From assembly GCF_018812025.1 (NCBI RefSeq), contig NC_063062.1, positions 7,255,058 to 7,319,057 of the forward strand: a stretch of DNA of 64,000 nt, in the 5' to 3' direction. The notes under the pieces are model-generated. The model saw nothing but the letters and a program-made list of their open reading frames with translations, ran no database searches and was not told the origin of the DNA. This stretch comes from Megalobrama amblycephala (taxonomy: Eukaryota; Chordata; Actinopteri; Cypriniformes; Xenocyprididae). Both the position numbers and the translations under genes were made by a program. Positions 1 to 10,764 of this stretch are shown in pieces (position 1 is the first letter of the stretch; every line of letters begins with the position of its first letter).

Positions 1-41
1 ATTGTGAAATATTTATTACAATTTAAAATACCTCTTTTCTG

Positions 42-121
<80 letters not shown>

Positions 122-152
122 AAATGTAATTTATTCCTGTCATTGCAAAGCT
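1..152. repeat. Interspersed repeat fragment split by an (AT)n array
   Basis: The flanks (poorly conserved text around 'tttattacaatttaaaata' and 'atttattcctgtcattgcaaag') match a dispersed repeat that recurs at about 7590, 25454, 30610 and 55385 in this window. The family's usual short AT stretch has expanded here into a long (AT)n microsatellite at 47-118. Not coding. Confidence 0.6.
47..118. repeat. (AT)n microsatellite
   Basis: An uninterrupted run of AT dinucleotides of about 36 units lies within the tmtc2 intron. Such runs are prone to length polymorphism and assembly error. Confidence 0.97.
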
Positions 153-1540
153 GTTAGGACTCTTTAGAAACAATATTTCTATTGCACAAAACAAATGATT
201 GGAGTGACGAATGAGTAATTGTGTTTGTGTAAGATTTGCTAAATGAGTAACGAGTTGTGTTTTTTCAAAATCATAAGGGTTTTCCAAAGCAATATTCATG
301 TTAATTTACAAACATGTCGAGAGTTTAGTGTGATGATATAATTCTGAACTGTGATTAGTGATGTCGTGGAGTTTTTTTTAACAATAATAACTGAAAATTC
401 CAGAGATATTTGACTTGAGGCTGTTTTAATGACCCACGTGTCCTATATTTGACACCAACACGACACAGACAGACTTGTATTCAGACTGGCGGGTCATGTG
501 AAACCCCAGTGTAGTCACGTACCCTTGCTTATGTTATTTTTGCTCCAATTACATTACATTAACAATGTTTAGGCTGTGTTATCTCAGTAAAGTAGCTGTG
601 ATTCACTCTTCTGTAATAATCTGTCTGAGAGGAGCGTGTGTGTTATTGCAGATGGGTGGGAGCTTGAGGCTGGCTGAGGTATTAGATGATGTTTAAAGGA
701 TAGGAGTGTGTGTTTATACTTGTGTCAGAAGGAGTCGGCTTTTACCTCTAGATTTATAAGAGTAGGTGTTGGCGCTAAGACAGGCATAGCTTTGAGTTGC
801 TGAGCTGAAGACCAGAGAGGCACAGTATTTTTAGAGTAGTACGCATAGTATTTATTTATTTTATTTATTTTTTTACACATAGTGTTTTTTTATTTGAAAT
901 TAATTGTTAATCCTTTAATTGATCTATTTACATTTTTAAAGCATGCTTTAATTTGTTTTGCTCATTATGTATGTACAATTTTTATATAGCTTTTTCTGCT
1001 CTGTCCAAAATTAACACTGATGAAGAACCTAGTGCAAGTAAATATTTGTATTTTATAGACCTTATTTACCAGAGAAACAAGCGCGCCGCCATCTTTATAA
1101 AATTGTCTTTGAACTTCCGTTTTGCGGTAGCTCTGTTCATTTCTATGGGATCACTGTCAAAGAATAATTATTTGTTTAAGTGGATTTACTTGTTGTAGAG
1201 TTAATGAAAGTTATCATGAGCATTGTTATGTTTAAAGCAGATGTCTTAACAAATGTCAGTAGATCGGGAAGATTTTAAAATGAGCAGTTCATTCATAAAT
1301 GTAATATCGCTGTGGAAATACAAACCGGAAGTCAAAAGACAACGAGCGCAACGCTGAAAAGGGGCGGGGCTATATAAGGTCTATACAAAAGTTGTCTTTC
1401 GTTTCTTTTTTAACTTTCTATTCATCATGCATCATATTAGGTCATGAAACATATTCAAATAATTTCTCAAATTATCTAATATAAATAATCTAATGTAATC
1501 TAATAAATATTTAAATATCTGCTGGTCAGTAAACAATCAT
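153..1540 (+). other. tmtc2 intron, mostly unclassified sequence
   Basis: No exon with a recognisable protein product is seen. An 81-codon open frame at 953-1198 has no family features. At 1361-1378 a GC box (ggggcggggc) directly abuts a TATA-like motif (tatataagg), which is noted separately. The rest is AT-rich intronic DNA that may include decayed repeats I cannot name. Confidence 0.5.
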
Positions 1541-2624
1541 AGGGCCCTATAATTTCCGTGATCACGGAATCGCAAACGGAATCGTGGAATCCATTCATAA
1601 AAACGGAATTTACTATATCACGCGGAATGTCATGGAATTTGTCAAATTGTTGATGAATGAATTAAAAGCAGGTCAGTACACTTAAATTGAAATTCGCGAT
1701 ATAGACTAGTGTGTGTGAATATTAAACCGCAAAAAGACTATTTAAACATGAATCCTGCATGCCTGTGTGTCTCTGAAATGAATGATGCGGAAGCGCAGTT
1801 TCATTTACCTCACACCGCCTCACACACACACTCGCGCGGGCGCAAGCACGCTGAAGCACATGCGACGCTCGCGGTGTTTTCGTCCTCTGTCGCCTCACTA
1901 TATGAACGCACGAATTCGTCTCCAGAGCTGCTCTGAAAGTCACTTCATCAGCATTTAACGTTAACCGCTTCGTTTGAGAAAACTACCGTCATAAACACAG
2001 AGAAACTCAAAGCTCTAGGCAAACCGTCAAAATAAAAGTTCGATTTAACTTGACAGAAACATATTACTGTTGTACAGTAGAATTTAGATAAATTAATTTA
2101 ACAATAAATTATTAAAATATATTTTTAAACAATCTCAGTGTTTCTTCCATGTTTTAATTTTAACAGTAAAGCTCTGTTGTGCAGAACATTGTTTGTTTGA
2201 CAAAAAGTTTAATTTCATGATTAAAAGATAAATTAAATGGTATGCGTTCATTTGAATGTATATTTTTAATTAATAAATATTGTTGTTTTTAAGAATTCAA
2301 TTTTAGTAGACATGCTATTTGATTATTAAAATGGAATTAAACCATTAAAATTTGAGGGGAAAGAATAAAACGTTTATCATAGGGCCATAAAAATTTTTTT
2401 TTGAGGGGAAAGAATTTATTAAATTGTTGGTAAATTGGACAAGATTCATTATTTCAATTAATTAGACATGCTTTTTGATTACTAAAATTTAATTGAACAA
2501 TTAAAATGGAGTCAAAAAATAAATAAAACAGAAAAAACGGAAATCCAGAAAAATTAAAATGGAATTTTAGGAAAAAATAAAACGGAATATGGGAAAAAAT
2601 AAAACGGATATACTGTAGGGCCCT
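1541..2624. mobile_element. hAT-like non-autonomous DNA transposon with 8-bp target duplication
   Basis: The element begins AGGGCCCTATAAT and ends with the inverted form TAGGGCCCT. It is flanked by acaatcat (1533-1540) and acaatcac (2625-2632), a 7-of-8 match, as expected for the 8-bp target-site duplication of hAT transposons. The interior repeats short 'aaaacggaa' motifs at both ends. No open frame longer than about 75 codons and no transposase motif is seen, so it would depend on a transposase supplied elsewhere. The short open frames inside (1709-1943 on both strands) are CG-rich chance frames. Confidence 0.75.
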
Positions 2625-2842
2625 ACAATCACCGGCTTAATGTTGGTTTCACTCGGGGCACATTTTATATAAACGGACAATGGCTCAAGTATCACATTTC
2701 ATCGAGTGTCAGACTTTTTGTGGGTCGTTTTCAGTTGACTGCCTCTATATTCGCTATGGGATAAACCACTGCGAGGGGGGGTGGTTATGTGCTTCCTTAA
2801 CTTCTGACATGTTGACCTGACCTCTGTCTCCTCCCTTCACAG

Positions 2843-2964
2843 GAGAGGCCTACATGAGGCTGAACAAACTGACAGAGGCAGAACACTGGTATAAGGAATC
2901 TCTCCGATCCAAACCAGACCATATACCTGCACACCTCACTTACGGCAAGCTCCTGGCTATGACG
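2843..2964 (+). CDS. tmtc2: tmtc2 exon (first of five in window): TPR-encoding
   Basis: This internal exon has acceptor 'cccttcacag' before 2843 and donor gtaaat at 2965. The first two bases complete a codon begun in the upstream exon, then 40 codons follow from EAYMRLNKLTEAEHWY to YGKLLAMT, ending in phase 0. The residues fit TPR spacing (EAY, EAE, then a proline at the repeat end) and closely match the C-terminal TPR array of vertebrate TMTC2 as I remember it. TMTC1-4 are ER membrane proteins; in the family the membrane part acts in O-mannosylation of cadherins and the TPRs face the ER lumen. Whether this is the tmtc2a or tmtc2b paralogue cannot be decided from this fragment. The transmembrane part lies upstream of the window. 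Confidence 0.93.
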
Positions 2965-3020
2965 GTAAATCTCACACTCTAATGAACACCAAACGAATAA
3001 GGGGTTGAGTTACCTAGTTA

Positions 3021-3515
3021 TTAAAGAGGTCATATTATGCCCTTTTGCAAAGTCTTGATTTTGTTTTTGGGGTCTACTAGAGTAGGTTTTCATGCTTGAA
3101 TGTTCAAAAAAACACATTTTTTTCCACATATTTTATATTATTGCAGCACCTCTCTACCCAGACTGTCTGTAACACTTTGTTTAGCTTCTGTCTCTGTGAA
3201 GCCCCTCCTTCTGAAAAACACAGTGTGCTCTGATTGGTTGGCTGAACCAGTGTTGTGGGTGGTCAACTGCTTCACGTGTTTCAGAAATGTCATGTCCCTT
3301 ACATTGACTGCAAGTTTCAACTTCTCAAGTGTAAACACTAACACTTAGACATGTCAACAACACACTACTAAAGCAAGTTGGAATTATTTACATGAGGAAT
3401 ACTGTGACATGTACGTTCCCGGAAAAAACTCAAGAAACTGTGCTGACTGATATAGAGTGGACTTTGTGCTTTGTAACTTTTTCATGCTCAAACAGCAACA
3501 TTATATATACTCAAG
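3021..3515 (+). repeat. Truncated TTAA-type interspersed repeat ('ttaaagaggtcatatta')
   Basis: It starts at a TTAA with 'ttaaagaggtcatattatg', a motif I recognise as the end of a common cyprinid repeat. It contains a 'gctctgattggttggctg' segment also seen, in related form, at about 14628 in another TTAA element. The expected inverted right end is not visible, so the copy looks decayed or truncated and the right boundary is approximate. Confidence 0.55.
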
Positions 3516-3529
3516 AAAGTTAAACGTAA

Positions 3530-4090
3530 AATGAATGCTGATAGTTTATCCAAAAATGAAAATTATGTGGTCCCACTTTATATTAAGTGGCCTTAACTAC
3601 TATGTACTTACATCAAAAAATAAGTACAATGTACTTATTGGGTTCATATCGAATTGCAAAACACTTTTTCTGCTATTGAAGTGGGATACGGGTAAGGTTA
3701 GGGAAAGCTTTGGTGGTATGGGTAGGTTTAAGGGTAGGGGTAAGGGTTAAGGGATGGGTCAACAGTGTAATTATAAATGTAATTGCAGAAATTAATTACA
3801 GATGTAATTACATGCAGGTGTTTTTCAAATATAAGTACAATGTAAAAACATGTATGTACACAATAAGTGCATTGTATCAAATTATTAATTTAAATGTAAG
3901 TACATAGTAGTTAAGGCCACTTAATATAAAGTGGGACCAATTCTGTCATTATTTACTATCCCTCATTTTGTTCTGTATGACATTAATTAAACTGTGGAAC
4001 ATGAGGAGAAATTTTGAATAACTGTTTTTGTCCATATAATAAGTCAAAGGGTTCCCAAACAACATTTAACCAAGACAAAAAACACTGAGA
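3530..4090. repeat. Palindromic 'TTCACCC' family element interrupted by a MITE
   Basis: 'tccaaaaatgaaaatta' at 3548 and 'ttctgtcattatttact' at 3941 are two halves of the sequence that is continuous in other copies (for example 11219-11245 and 44072-44100). The MITE at 3568-3939 therefore inserted into an existing copy. The outer boundaries are decayed. Confidence 0.65.
3568..3939. mobile_element. 372-bp MITE with about 45-bp terminal inverted repeats
   Basis: The left end (TGGTCCCACTTTATATTAAG) is the inverse complement of the right end (CTTAATATAAAGTGGGACCA), and complementarity continues through 'tggccttaactactatgtacttaca'. The centre holds G-rich text 'gggtaggtttaagggtaggg'. There is no transposase frame, although 71- and 65-codon frames overlap it by chance. 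The class is undetermined because a target duplication could not be resolved. Confidence 0.85.
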
Positions 4091-5260
4091 CATCAGATAA
4101 ATGACCAATGAGTAACTCAATAAACATCCTTATCTGGAAGACACAATTCTCTCATTAAACGTTAAATACCCTTTAGGCATTGAGCTTGAGCACACATTGA
4201 CTTTCTGTAAGAGAATATACCACTATATAAAGAAACCTTTTTCATCTATAAATCTAAACTGAGATGAAGTCCCTTAAGACCAAAGGCATTCTTTCTTTCT
4301 CTCTCATCTTAAAACTTAAAACCGAAAAACTGATTTAGCTAAAAAAAACAGAGGACCGGATTACTCGCACATATGCCCTGGTTCTGAATTCACTCAGCAG
4401 AAATCCGTGTGGACAGATATGAGAGAAGATGTGTTAAAAAGGGCTGAGGGGAGGCAATTGTTCTGAGAGTTTACCTGTGTCTGTCTCCTTTCATTTCTAC
4501 TCTGGCCATATGGTCCACTTCAGGCCTTTTTCATCCACGAGGCCACCACCAGCTGATTATGTAAAGAAAATACAGGCTGTCTTAATTTACCATCTTTGAA
4601 AGCTCAGCAGACAGTACAAGGAAAGCAGTGTGTTTTTGAAAGAGGGATTGGTGCTGAGGGGTTCTAGCAGAAATGGAGCTTCACAATTAGGCTAGGATGG
4701 CAAGAAAATCAAATGAGAAATGTGATGGAATCTCCACTGCTTAGTCGTGTTGTTTAAAGTCAACACACTTGAATAGCAGTTGAACATGTTCCAGGCATGT
4801 TAAGCTGTGGTGCTCATTTTGGAAATGTTGGTTCAAATCAAGCCTGCGTTGTGTCCACAAGGGTCCCTCTCTACATTTTTCCTGTCCTCTGTCTTCTTTC
4901 ACTAAAATGAGGCAAAAAGGCTGACGGTGAAGCTAAAATGTCTATATACTTTATTTAAATACATAGCAGGATCAGAATATATTCTGAATAGATAGCTTGT
5001 ACCAAAACTGACTTTTCAAATATGGGTTAAAAAAAAAAAAAAAAACCTTTTGGTTAAAGTTATTTTTATAAAACTCCATAAACAATTTAGGTTAACCAAA
5101 CATTTCTGTCAGTTGCATCATTTCACATAGCCAAGAATAAATGATGTGAGATCAAAGGGCTCTGTCTTTCTGTCCCACTCTCCCTCTTTGACATCCCTTT
5201 CTTTGTCAGCTGACTAAAACCCCCAAGACAATCTGTCCTCACACATCCCAATCCAGGGAC
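4091..5260 (+). other. tmtc2 intron, no recognised feature
   Basis: Apparently unique intronic DNA with an A-run near 5030-5045. I saw no exon, transposon ends or RNA gene here. Confidence 0.5.
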
Positions 5261-5263
5261 TAA

Positions 5264-6762
5264 CACTAGAGGCCTGCACTCCCGCGGGACCAGATGCAAC
5301 AGAGTGTGCGCGGGACAAGATTTGATGGGCGAGTGCGGGCAGTAAAACACTTGTGTGTGCAGGTTGCGGGAGATTAAAATGATTTGCGGGAAATATCTAA
5401 AAATAAAATATCCAAAAACAAATAAATTGTTATTTGTCTATTGCACAAGAGCAATTAAAGTAAAATAAAAATGATTTACATGTGCAACCATAGGCGGAGA
5501 GTGTGTAAAGCTGGGCAAGCCTGCTGTTGCTTCGGATTACTTTTACAGGGAAAAACTGCCCATAACTGCTGGTCTAGGTCCAGTTTTGTCCATAATAATA
5601 GCATATGGGCGAAACAGAATTGGCAAGCGATCCAGCGCGTATCTGTGTTGGCGCTATGGTTTCCATTTACACATTTTTTTGCAGAGTTGAGCAATGTAGC
5701 CAATCATAGACAGGTCTGTTGATTTCTTAAACTCAATGGCCAATCAGAGGTGTTTAAGTTAGAATCCACTCATCTCTCAAAACACCGAATGTGATTTTTC
5801 AAAATAGTATAATAGTTTATAACAATAACAATAACAAACAACCCTAACAATTGCCTTATCTATATCAATAGACATGTGAGATTAAAGCATTAAAGCCCCC
5901 CACCAATCCGACCGGCCCACCTGGAATATCATTTGGCCCACCTTTCATCTCATATCTGGAGCCGGGCCTGTTAATATACATCATCTGTGCACGAGGTAGG
6001 GCCTTAAAAACATCAGCCAATCGTTTACGCGATCATCGCGTAAACGATTGGCCCTCTGGCTTGTCAATCACTGCCATGACGTTCCTTGTGAGAGACGTGC
6101 GCGGCTGCGCGCTCCAGTAACTTTCCACACTCTACAGGCGCCGCATGCAATGTTTTTGTCAGGAGACAGGAGTAACAACTGCAGATTATGAGTTACCTGC
6201 GGTGAGTCCGACATAATGAATCCGCTAACACGACACAGCGAATGCCGGTGGTAAACATTCGTGTTCCAGTACTCGTGCACGAGTTTTGGGAGGCGTTCCC
6301 TCGAAATGAGCTGTGAAGGAGGGGGGCTGTTCTTACGCATGCGCTCATTTCAAAAACTCACTAACAGTCTTTGGTTTCTCAGTCGACGAAAAGATCCTCT
6401 GTAGCACCTTTAACTAAAATGAGTGATAGCTTTTTAGTGATTATAAAGGGAGTGCTCTTTGCTCGCTTTCTCCCATACCAAATCACGCATGCAGTAGCCT
6501 ATACTTGCTTTTCTGTTTAAATAACTGTGGTTTGTGAATGTAGATGCTTTAATAACAAATAATTTATCAGGAGTGTTTATGCTAGGTGGGCTAACTTGAA
6601 AATATTTCATAGAAATTTCATGGACATCCTGAAAATATCTATGTATACTTTTACCTGCGGGCTTTTGCGGGCAGGAGAAGGAAAAAATGAATGTTGCGGG
6701 TGGGAGAAGGTAACATATTTTTGCAGGGGCGGGACTGAAAAATCCATCCCGTGCATCCATCC
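5264..6762. mobile_element. hAT-like element with CG-rich ends, containing nested sequence
   Basis: The left end 'aggcctgcactcccgcggga' with repeated 'gcgggac/gcgggag/gcgggaaa' and the right end 'tgcgggcttttgcgggcagg' to 'gactgaaaaatccatcccgtgcatcc' form a diverged inverted pair. They resemble the ends of Ac/hAT-type fish transposons from memory. The inverted ends are imperfect and a clear 8-bp duplication was not found, so the limits are approximate. At least one other unit (about 5950-6411, ending 'ctgtagcacctttaa') seems inserted inside. No transposase is recognisable. Confidence 0.5.
6016..6052. repeat. Perfect 18-bp inverted repeat with 1-nt spacer
   Basis: The arm gccaatcgtttacgcgat is followed by one c and then its exact reverse complement. 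It lies inside repeat-derived sequence (about 5950-6411) and is CG-containing, which is unusual for a decayed element. It could extrude as a cruciform. Confidence 0.95.
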
Positions 6763-7235
6763 TTAACTCAAACTTTAACCAAAGAAAGCAAGTAAACTAC
6801 ACAAACTTTCTGAATGAAGCCATTTGGAGAGGCCAGAACAAAGTCAGTCCACCAGAGACAGTCAATCCATCACAGAACCGCACTGCTGTGATGAAACTCA
6901 CTCGAGTGAAAGCAAATTCAAAAGGTGTTGTCTTGACTTTAGAGCCGTATTGATTTTGAACAAAGTTTTTGACTCAAAGCTTTCAGGTCTTTGCGGTTTC
7001 TGCTTGCTTGATGCAGAAGCAGAGTAAAACATGAGTACCCATAATCCTTCGGTTGAAAATAAAGCTTTCTCAGGGGTGAGGGGAACCTGGGCTGTGATTC
7101 GATCAGTTCACTGACCTTGAACAAACTTGAATAGTTGAGAGGGCAATACATTCAGTCTTTGTTTGTTGGTTCCCCTTATGTACATATTGTGGTTTTGTAA
7201 GTGCAACTTTTTGTAATTTTAAATGGCAACATTTA
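6763..7235 (+). other. tmtc2 intron, no recognised feature
   Basis: Apparently unique intronic sequence. Short open frames on both strands (65-70 codons) show no family features. Confidence 0.5.
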
Positions 7236-7242
7236 TTATTAC

Positions 7243-7500
7243 TTGGGTTGTCAATTAAATTAAAGTTGGAATTGATTTAATTATGTGATATGCAAATTCA
7301 TTAAATTAAATGCATATATCAGAAATGAAAGTAATACAAGCTTGAACTACTCTGATGATTTCCTATAGATACAATTGGAATGAATTATAAGTCATTGCTT
7401 TAATTTATAGCTTTTTAATTAATTACACTAAATTAAAGCATTAAATTGGTAGCCTTAAATTTGTAATAGCCCTTTAAAATGGGTTTAGATAATACAACAT
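7243..7500. repeat. Decayed repeat with 'GGGTTGTCAA' end
   Basis: It starts 'gggttgtcaattaaattaaa' and carries repeated 'ttaaattaaatgcatat'-type text. The mirror-image end 'gcttgacaaccctac' occurs at about 39729-39742. This type of end is typical of hAT-derived repeats. The right limit is uncertain. Confidence 0.4.
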
Positions 7501-7584
7501 ATTCATATCCCCAGTGCTTTCGGTCTTCTTAAAAACAGTAATATTTGAAAAATTATTACATTTATATTTACTATTTTAATATAT

Positions 7585-7890
7585 TTTAAAATGTTATTTA
7601 TTCCTGTAATGCAAAGCTGAATTTTCAGCATCATTACTCCAGTATTCAGTGTCACATGATCCTTCAGAAATCATTCTGTGTGAATTTAGCATTCAAGAAA
7701 CATTTCTTGTTATCAATTCCTAAAACAGTGCTGATTTTTGTGAAATGTTTTTGTGAATGGATGGAATATTCAAAAGAACAGCATTTATTTGAAATAGAAT
7801 TTTTTGTAATAATGTAAAACTGTTACTTTTGTCAATCTTCTTAACGTCATTAATTAATCTAAAAATGTACATTTAACGATAAGGAATTGT
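7585..7890 (+). repeat. Dispersed cyprinid repeat ('gctgaattttcagcatcatt')
   Basis: It carries 'gctgaattttcagcatcatt', 'cagtgtcacatgatccttca' and 'gaaatcattct', in the same order as related copies in inverse orientation at about 10765, 25600, 30720 and 55450. The 25454-25796 copy shows that the full family has terminal inverted repeats. Confidence 0.75.
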
Positions 7891-8421
7891 TCATTCAGTC
7901 AGCATCACATTGTCCCAGACACCATTTCCAGGTGGGGACAGGGAAATCTTCACTGTCAGGGGTCGAAAGGAGGAGACATGAAACTCAGTCCTTTCCCCTG
8001 CTGTGCTGACCTTCCCTGACCTCCCTTCACAAACTCACCGGGTCAAAGAGCCCAACCCCAGGGATCCGCACGTGTGTGTGTGTGTGTTATGAGTGCTTCA
8101 GCTGCGTTATTGGATTCTCTCATTTCCGTCGCTAATCAGGCTCAGAATCCGTTCGAGAACACCTCTGAGACGTTGGAACAGCAGTGTGTCTGTTGTGTCT
8201 CTGATGTCATGCTCAGATTAAGGGGTCAGGGGGTCCAGCTGAGAGGGGCGTGTGTATGTTCAGAGGAAAGGGGGTGAAGCAGGATATTGCTTTAGAGTGA
8301 TAACACGAGCTCGGCGGGTGACACTGACATGTGTTTGTCAGGAACTTGATTAAGCACATCTTGATTCATATCCTTACTTATTCAAATAAGGACATGCGTC
8401 TTTTTCATATGAAACCGATCA
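7891..8421 (+). other. tmtc2 intron with a short (GT)8 run
   Basis: Unique intronic sequence. A (GT)8 microsatellite is at 8072-8087. The open frame at 8074-8277 begins in that run and has no recognisable content. Confidence 0.5.
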
Positions 8422-8576
8422 TATGTTTACCAATGAGCCAAAACATTTTGACCACCTGCCTAATATGCTGTTGGTGTGTTGCCAAAATAGCCCTGACCTT
8501 TAAACAGCAGATCCTTCAAGTCCTGTAGGTTGCGAGGTGGAGCCGCTGTGGATCAAACTTGTTGATCCAGCAAATC

Positions 8577-9086
8577 CTACAGATGCTCACTTAGATTTAG
8601 ATCTGGGGAATTTGGAGGCCAAGTCAACACCAGAGGCCACTTCCACCAGGGAACACGATTTCCATGAAAGGGGGGTGTACCTGGTCTGCAAAAATGTTTA
8701 GGTAGGTGGCACATGTCAATTTTACATCCGCATGAATGGCCGGACTTTCCCTGCAGAACGTTTCCTGGTACCATCGCTTCTCCAGGTAAACGGCGTAAAC
8801 GTACACATCTATTCATGTGATGTAAAAGAAAACGGGATTCATTAGAAAAGGTGACCTTTCTTCCACTGGTCCACCAAGGTCCAGTTCTGAGACTTGTGTG
8901 ATAGCCTTTGTTTGCCTTCATGCATCGATGAGCCTTGGGTGCCCAACACCCTGTTGCCTTCTTAGACCACTCTTGGTAAATTCTCACCAATGCTGACTGG
9001 GAGCAACCCACAAGCCTTGCTGTTTCAGAGATTCTCTGACCCAGTCGCCTTGCCATAACAATTTGGCCCCTGTCAAAGTCACTCAA
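8577..9086 (-). pseudogene. Degenerate Tc1-like transposase fragment
   Basis: A 169-codon frame begins [20 protein letters not shown] with [20 protein letters not shown], a helix-turn-helix DNA-binding domain of the Tc1 type. Near the end it has [16 protein letters not shown], a decayed version of the SPDLNPIEHLW block that carries the third catalytic acidic residue. The middle ('[17 protein letters not shown]') recalls the WSDESRF region, but the catalytic D is replaced in 'FSNES'. The whole is about half the usual 340 residues with large internal losses, so it should not encode an active enzyme. It is a passenger in the tmtc2 intron on the opposite strand. Confidence 0.8.
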
Positions 9087-9170
9087 ATCTTTATTCCTGA
9101 CATTTCTCCTGCATCCAACATGTTGATTACGAGAACCGATTGTTTGTTTACCATCTAATCTACCCAGACC

Positions 9171-10161
9171 TTAAAGGTGCCCTAGAACTTTTTTTAAAAA
9201 GATGTAATGTAAGTCTGAGGTGTCCCCTGAATGTGTCTGTGAACTTTCAGCTCAAAATACCCCATAGATTTTTTTTTTATTCATTTTTTTTTATTCATTT
9301 TTTTAACTGCCTATTTTGGGGCATCATTATAAATGAGCTGATTCAGGGCTACTGGCCCTTTAATTCTCCTGCTCCACGCCCACGGAGCTCGCGCTTGCCT
9401 TGAACAGTGCATAAACAAAGTTTACACAGCTAATATAACCCTCAAATGGATCTTTACAAAGTGTTCGTCATGCATGCGGCATGCATGCTTCGGATTATGT
9501 GAGTATTGTATACTGTTATATTGTTTACATTGATTCTGAATGGATTTGAGGCTGTGTTCCGTGGCTAACGGCTAATGCTACACTGTTGGAGAGATTTATA
9601 AAGAATGAAGTTGTGTTTATGCATTATACAGACTGCAAGTGTTTAAAAATGAAAATAGCGACGGCTCTTGTCTCCGTGAATACAGTAATAATTGATGGTA
9701 ACTTTAACCACATTTAACAGTACATTAGCAACATGCTAACAAAACATTTAGAAAGACAATTTACAAATATCACTAAAAATATCATGTTATCATGGATCAT
9801 GTCATTTATTATTGCTCCATCTGCCGTTTTTTGTTATTGTTCTTGCTTGCTTACCTAGTCTGATTCACCTGTGCACAGATCCAGACGTTAACTGGCTGCC
9901 CTTGTCTAATGCCTTTCATAATGTTGGGAACATGGGCTGGCATATGCAAATATTGGGGGCGTACACCCCGACTGTTACGTAACAGTCGGTGTTATGTTGA
10001 GATTCGCCTGTTCTTCGGAGGTCTTTTAAACAAATGAGATTTATATAAGAAGGAGGAAACAATGGAGTTTGAGACTCACTGTATGTCATTTACATGTACT
10101 GAACTCTTGTTATTTGACTATGCCAAGATAAATTCAATTTTTCATTCGAGGGCACCTTTAA
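9171..10161 (+). mobile_element. TTAA-flanked non-autonomous transposon, copy A (991 bp)
   Basis: It starts TTAAAGGTGCCCT and ends AGGGCACCTTTAA, so the termini are inverted and the flanking tetranucleotide is TTAA, the target of piggyBac- and Kolobok-type transposases. It aligns by eye along its length with copies at 12846, 18249, 29738, 33863 and 51289. Internal landmarks in order are 'gtgtcccctgaatgtgtctg', 'aaataccccatagatttt', 'tttggggcatcatta', an octamer ATGCAAAT at 9944-9951, and the palindrome ccgactgttac/gtaacagtcgg at 9968-9989. No transposase frame is present. Confidence 0.9.
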
Positions 10162-10450
10162 TATGTGGCCTTGTTAGATGATGATCAATGATTTTGACTG
10201 GTGACTGGTCATATTGTTTTGGCTCATCAGTATACAATTCAATAATACACATCCCCTAAAGGGACCTTTGCAAAAAAAAAAATGTACAGACTTTCATGTG
10301 CGCACATTCGTATGTGCACGGGAAGTTTTTGTGTGCTCATGTGTTACAATTTCTGGTTTATGTGTACTATAATCTATTTCCTTTGTTCATCACTGCCATT
10401 TTACTATGAAGAAAACGAGAGTATGGATGTGCATGAATTATTTGCTCAAT

Positions 10451-10693
10451 TTTGGCTTTCGTTAGGGCAGTATATCTCTAATATGACAGCCTTATGTCCG
10501 CTTTAACGCATTTTCTGTGGCGGCCAAGAAAGCGCGTTGTGAAATGTACTGATGGCGCAATATAGCTGTGTGAATTGTCCATTTCGCCAAGTTTAAGCGT
10601 CCATAAAAAAGACTGATACAGTAAAAAGTGCTCATAATTTGGCTTTCGTTAGAGCAGTAAGTCATATTTGACGGCCTTATGTCCGCTTTAACG
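10451..10693 (+). repeat. Direct duplication of a roughly 56-bp block
   Basis: 'tttggctttcgttagggcag' with following 'ccttatgtccgctttaacg' (10451-10507) recurs at 10638-10693 with a few substitutions, an offset of about 187 bp. This suggests a local tandem duplication of about 187 bp that has since diverged between the copies. Confidence 0.7.
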
Positions 10694-10764
10694 AATTTAA
10701 CTCTGTTGCGGAAATTAAGAAGCACAACGATTTTCAAAAATAATGAAGAAGAAGATGAAGAAAT

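Larger units (their letters stand above)
8422..10234 (-). mobile_element. Tc1/mariner-like element carrying a nested TTAA element
   Basis: The left end 'tatgtttaccaatgagcc' plus 'aaaacattttgaccacc' is an imperfect inverse complement of the right end 'gactggtcatattgttttgg' plus 'ctcatcagtata', with TA at both limits as in Tc1 elements. A degenerate Tc1 transposase frame lies on the minus strand at 8577-9086. The 991-bp insert at 9171-10161 separates the transposase remnant from the right end, so the Tc1 copy is the older of the two. The element without the insert is about 820 bp, roughly half of a full Tc1, so it was already internally deleted. Confidence 0.75.
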
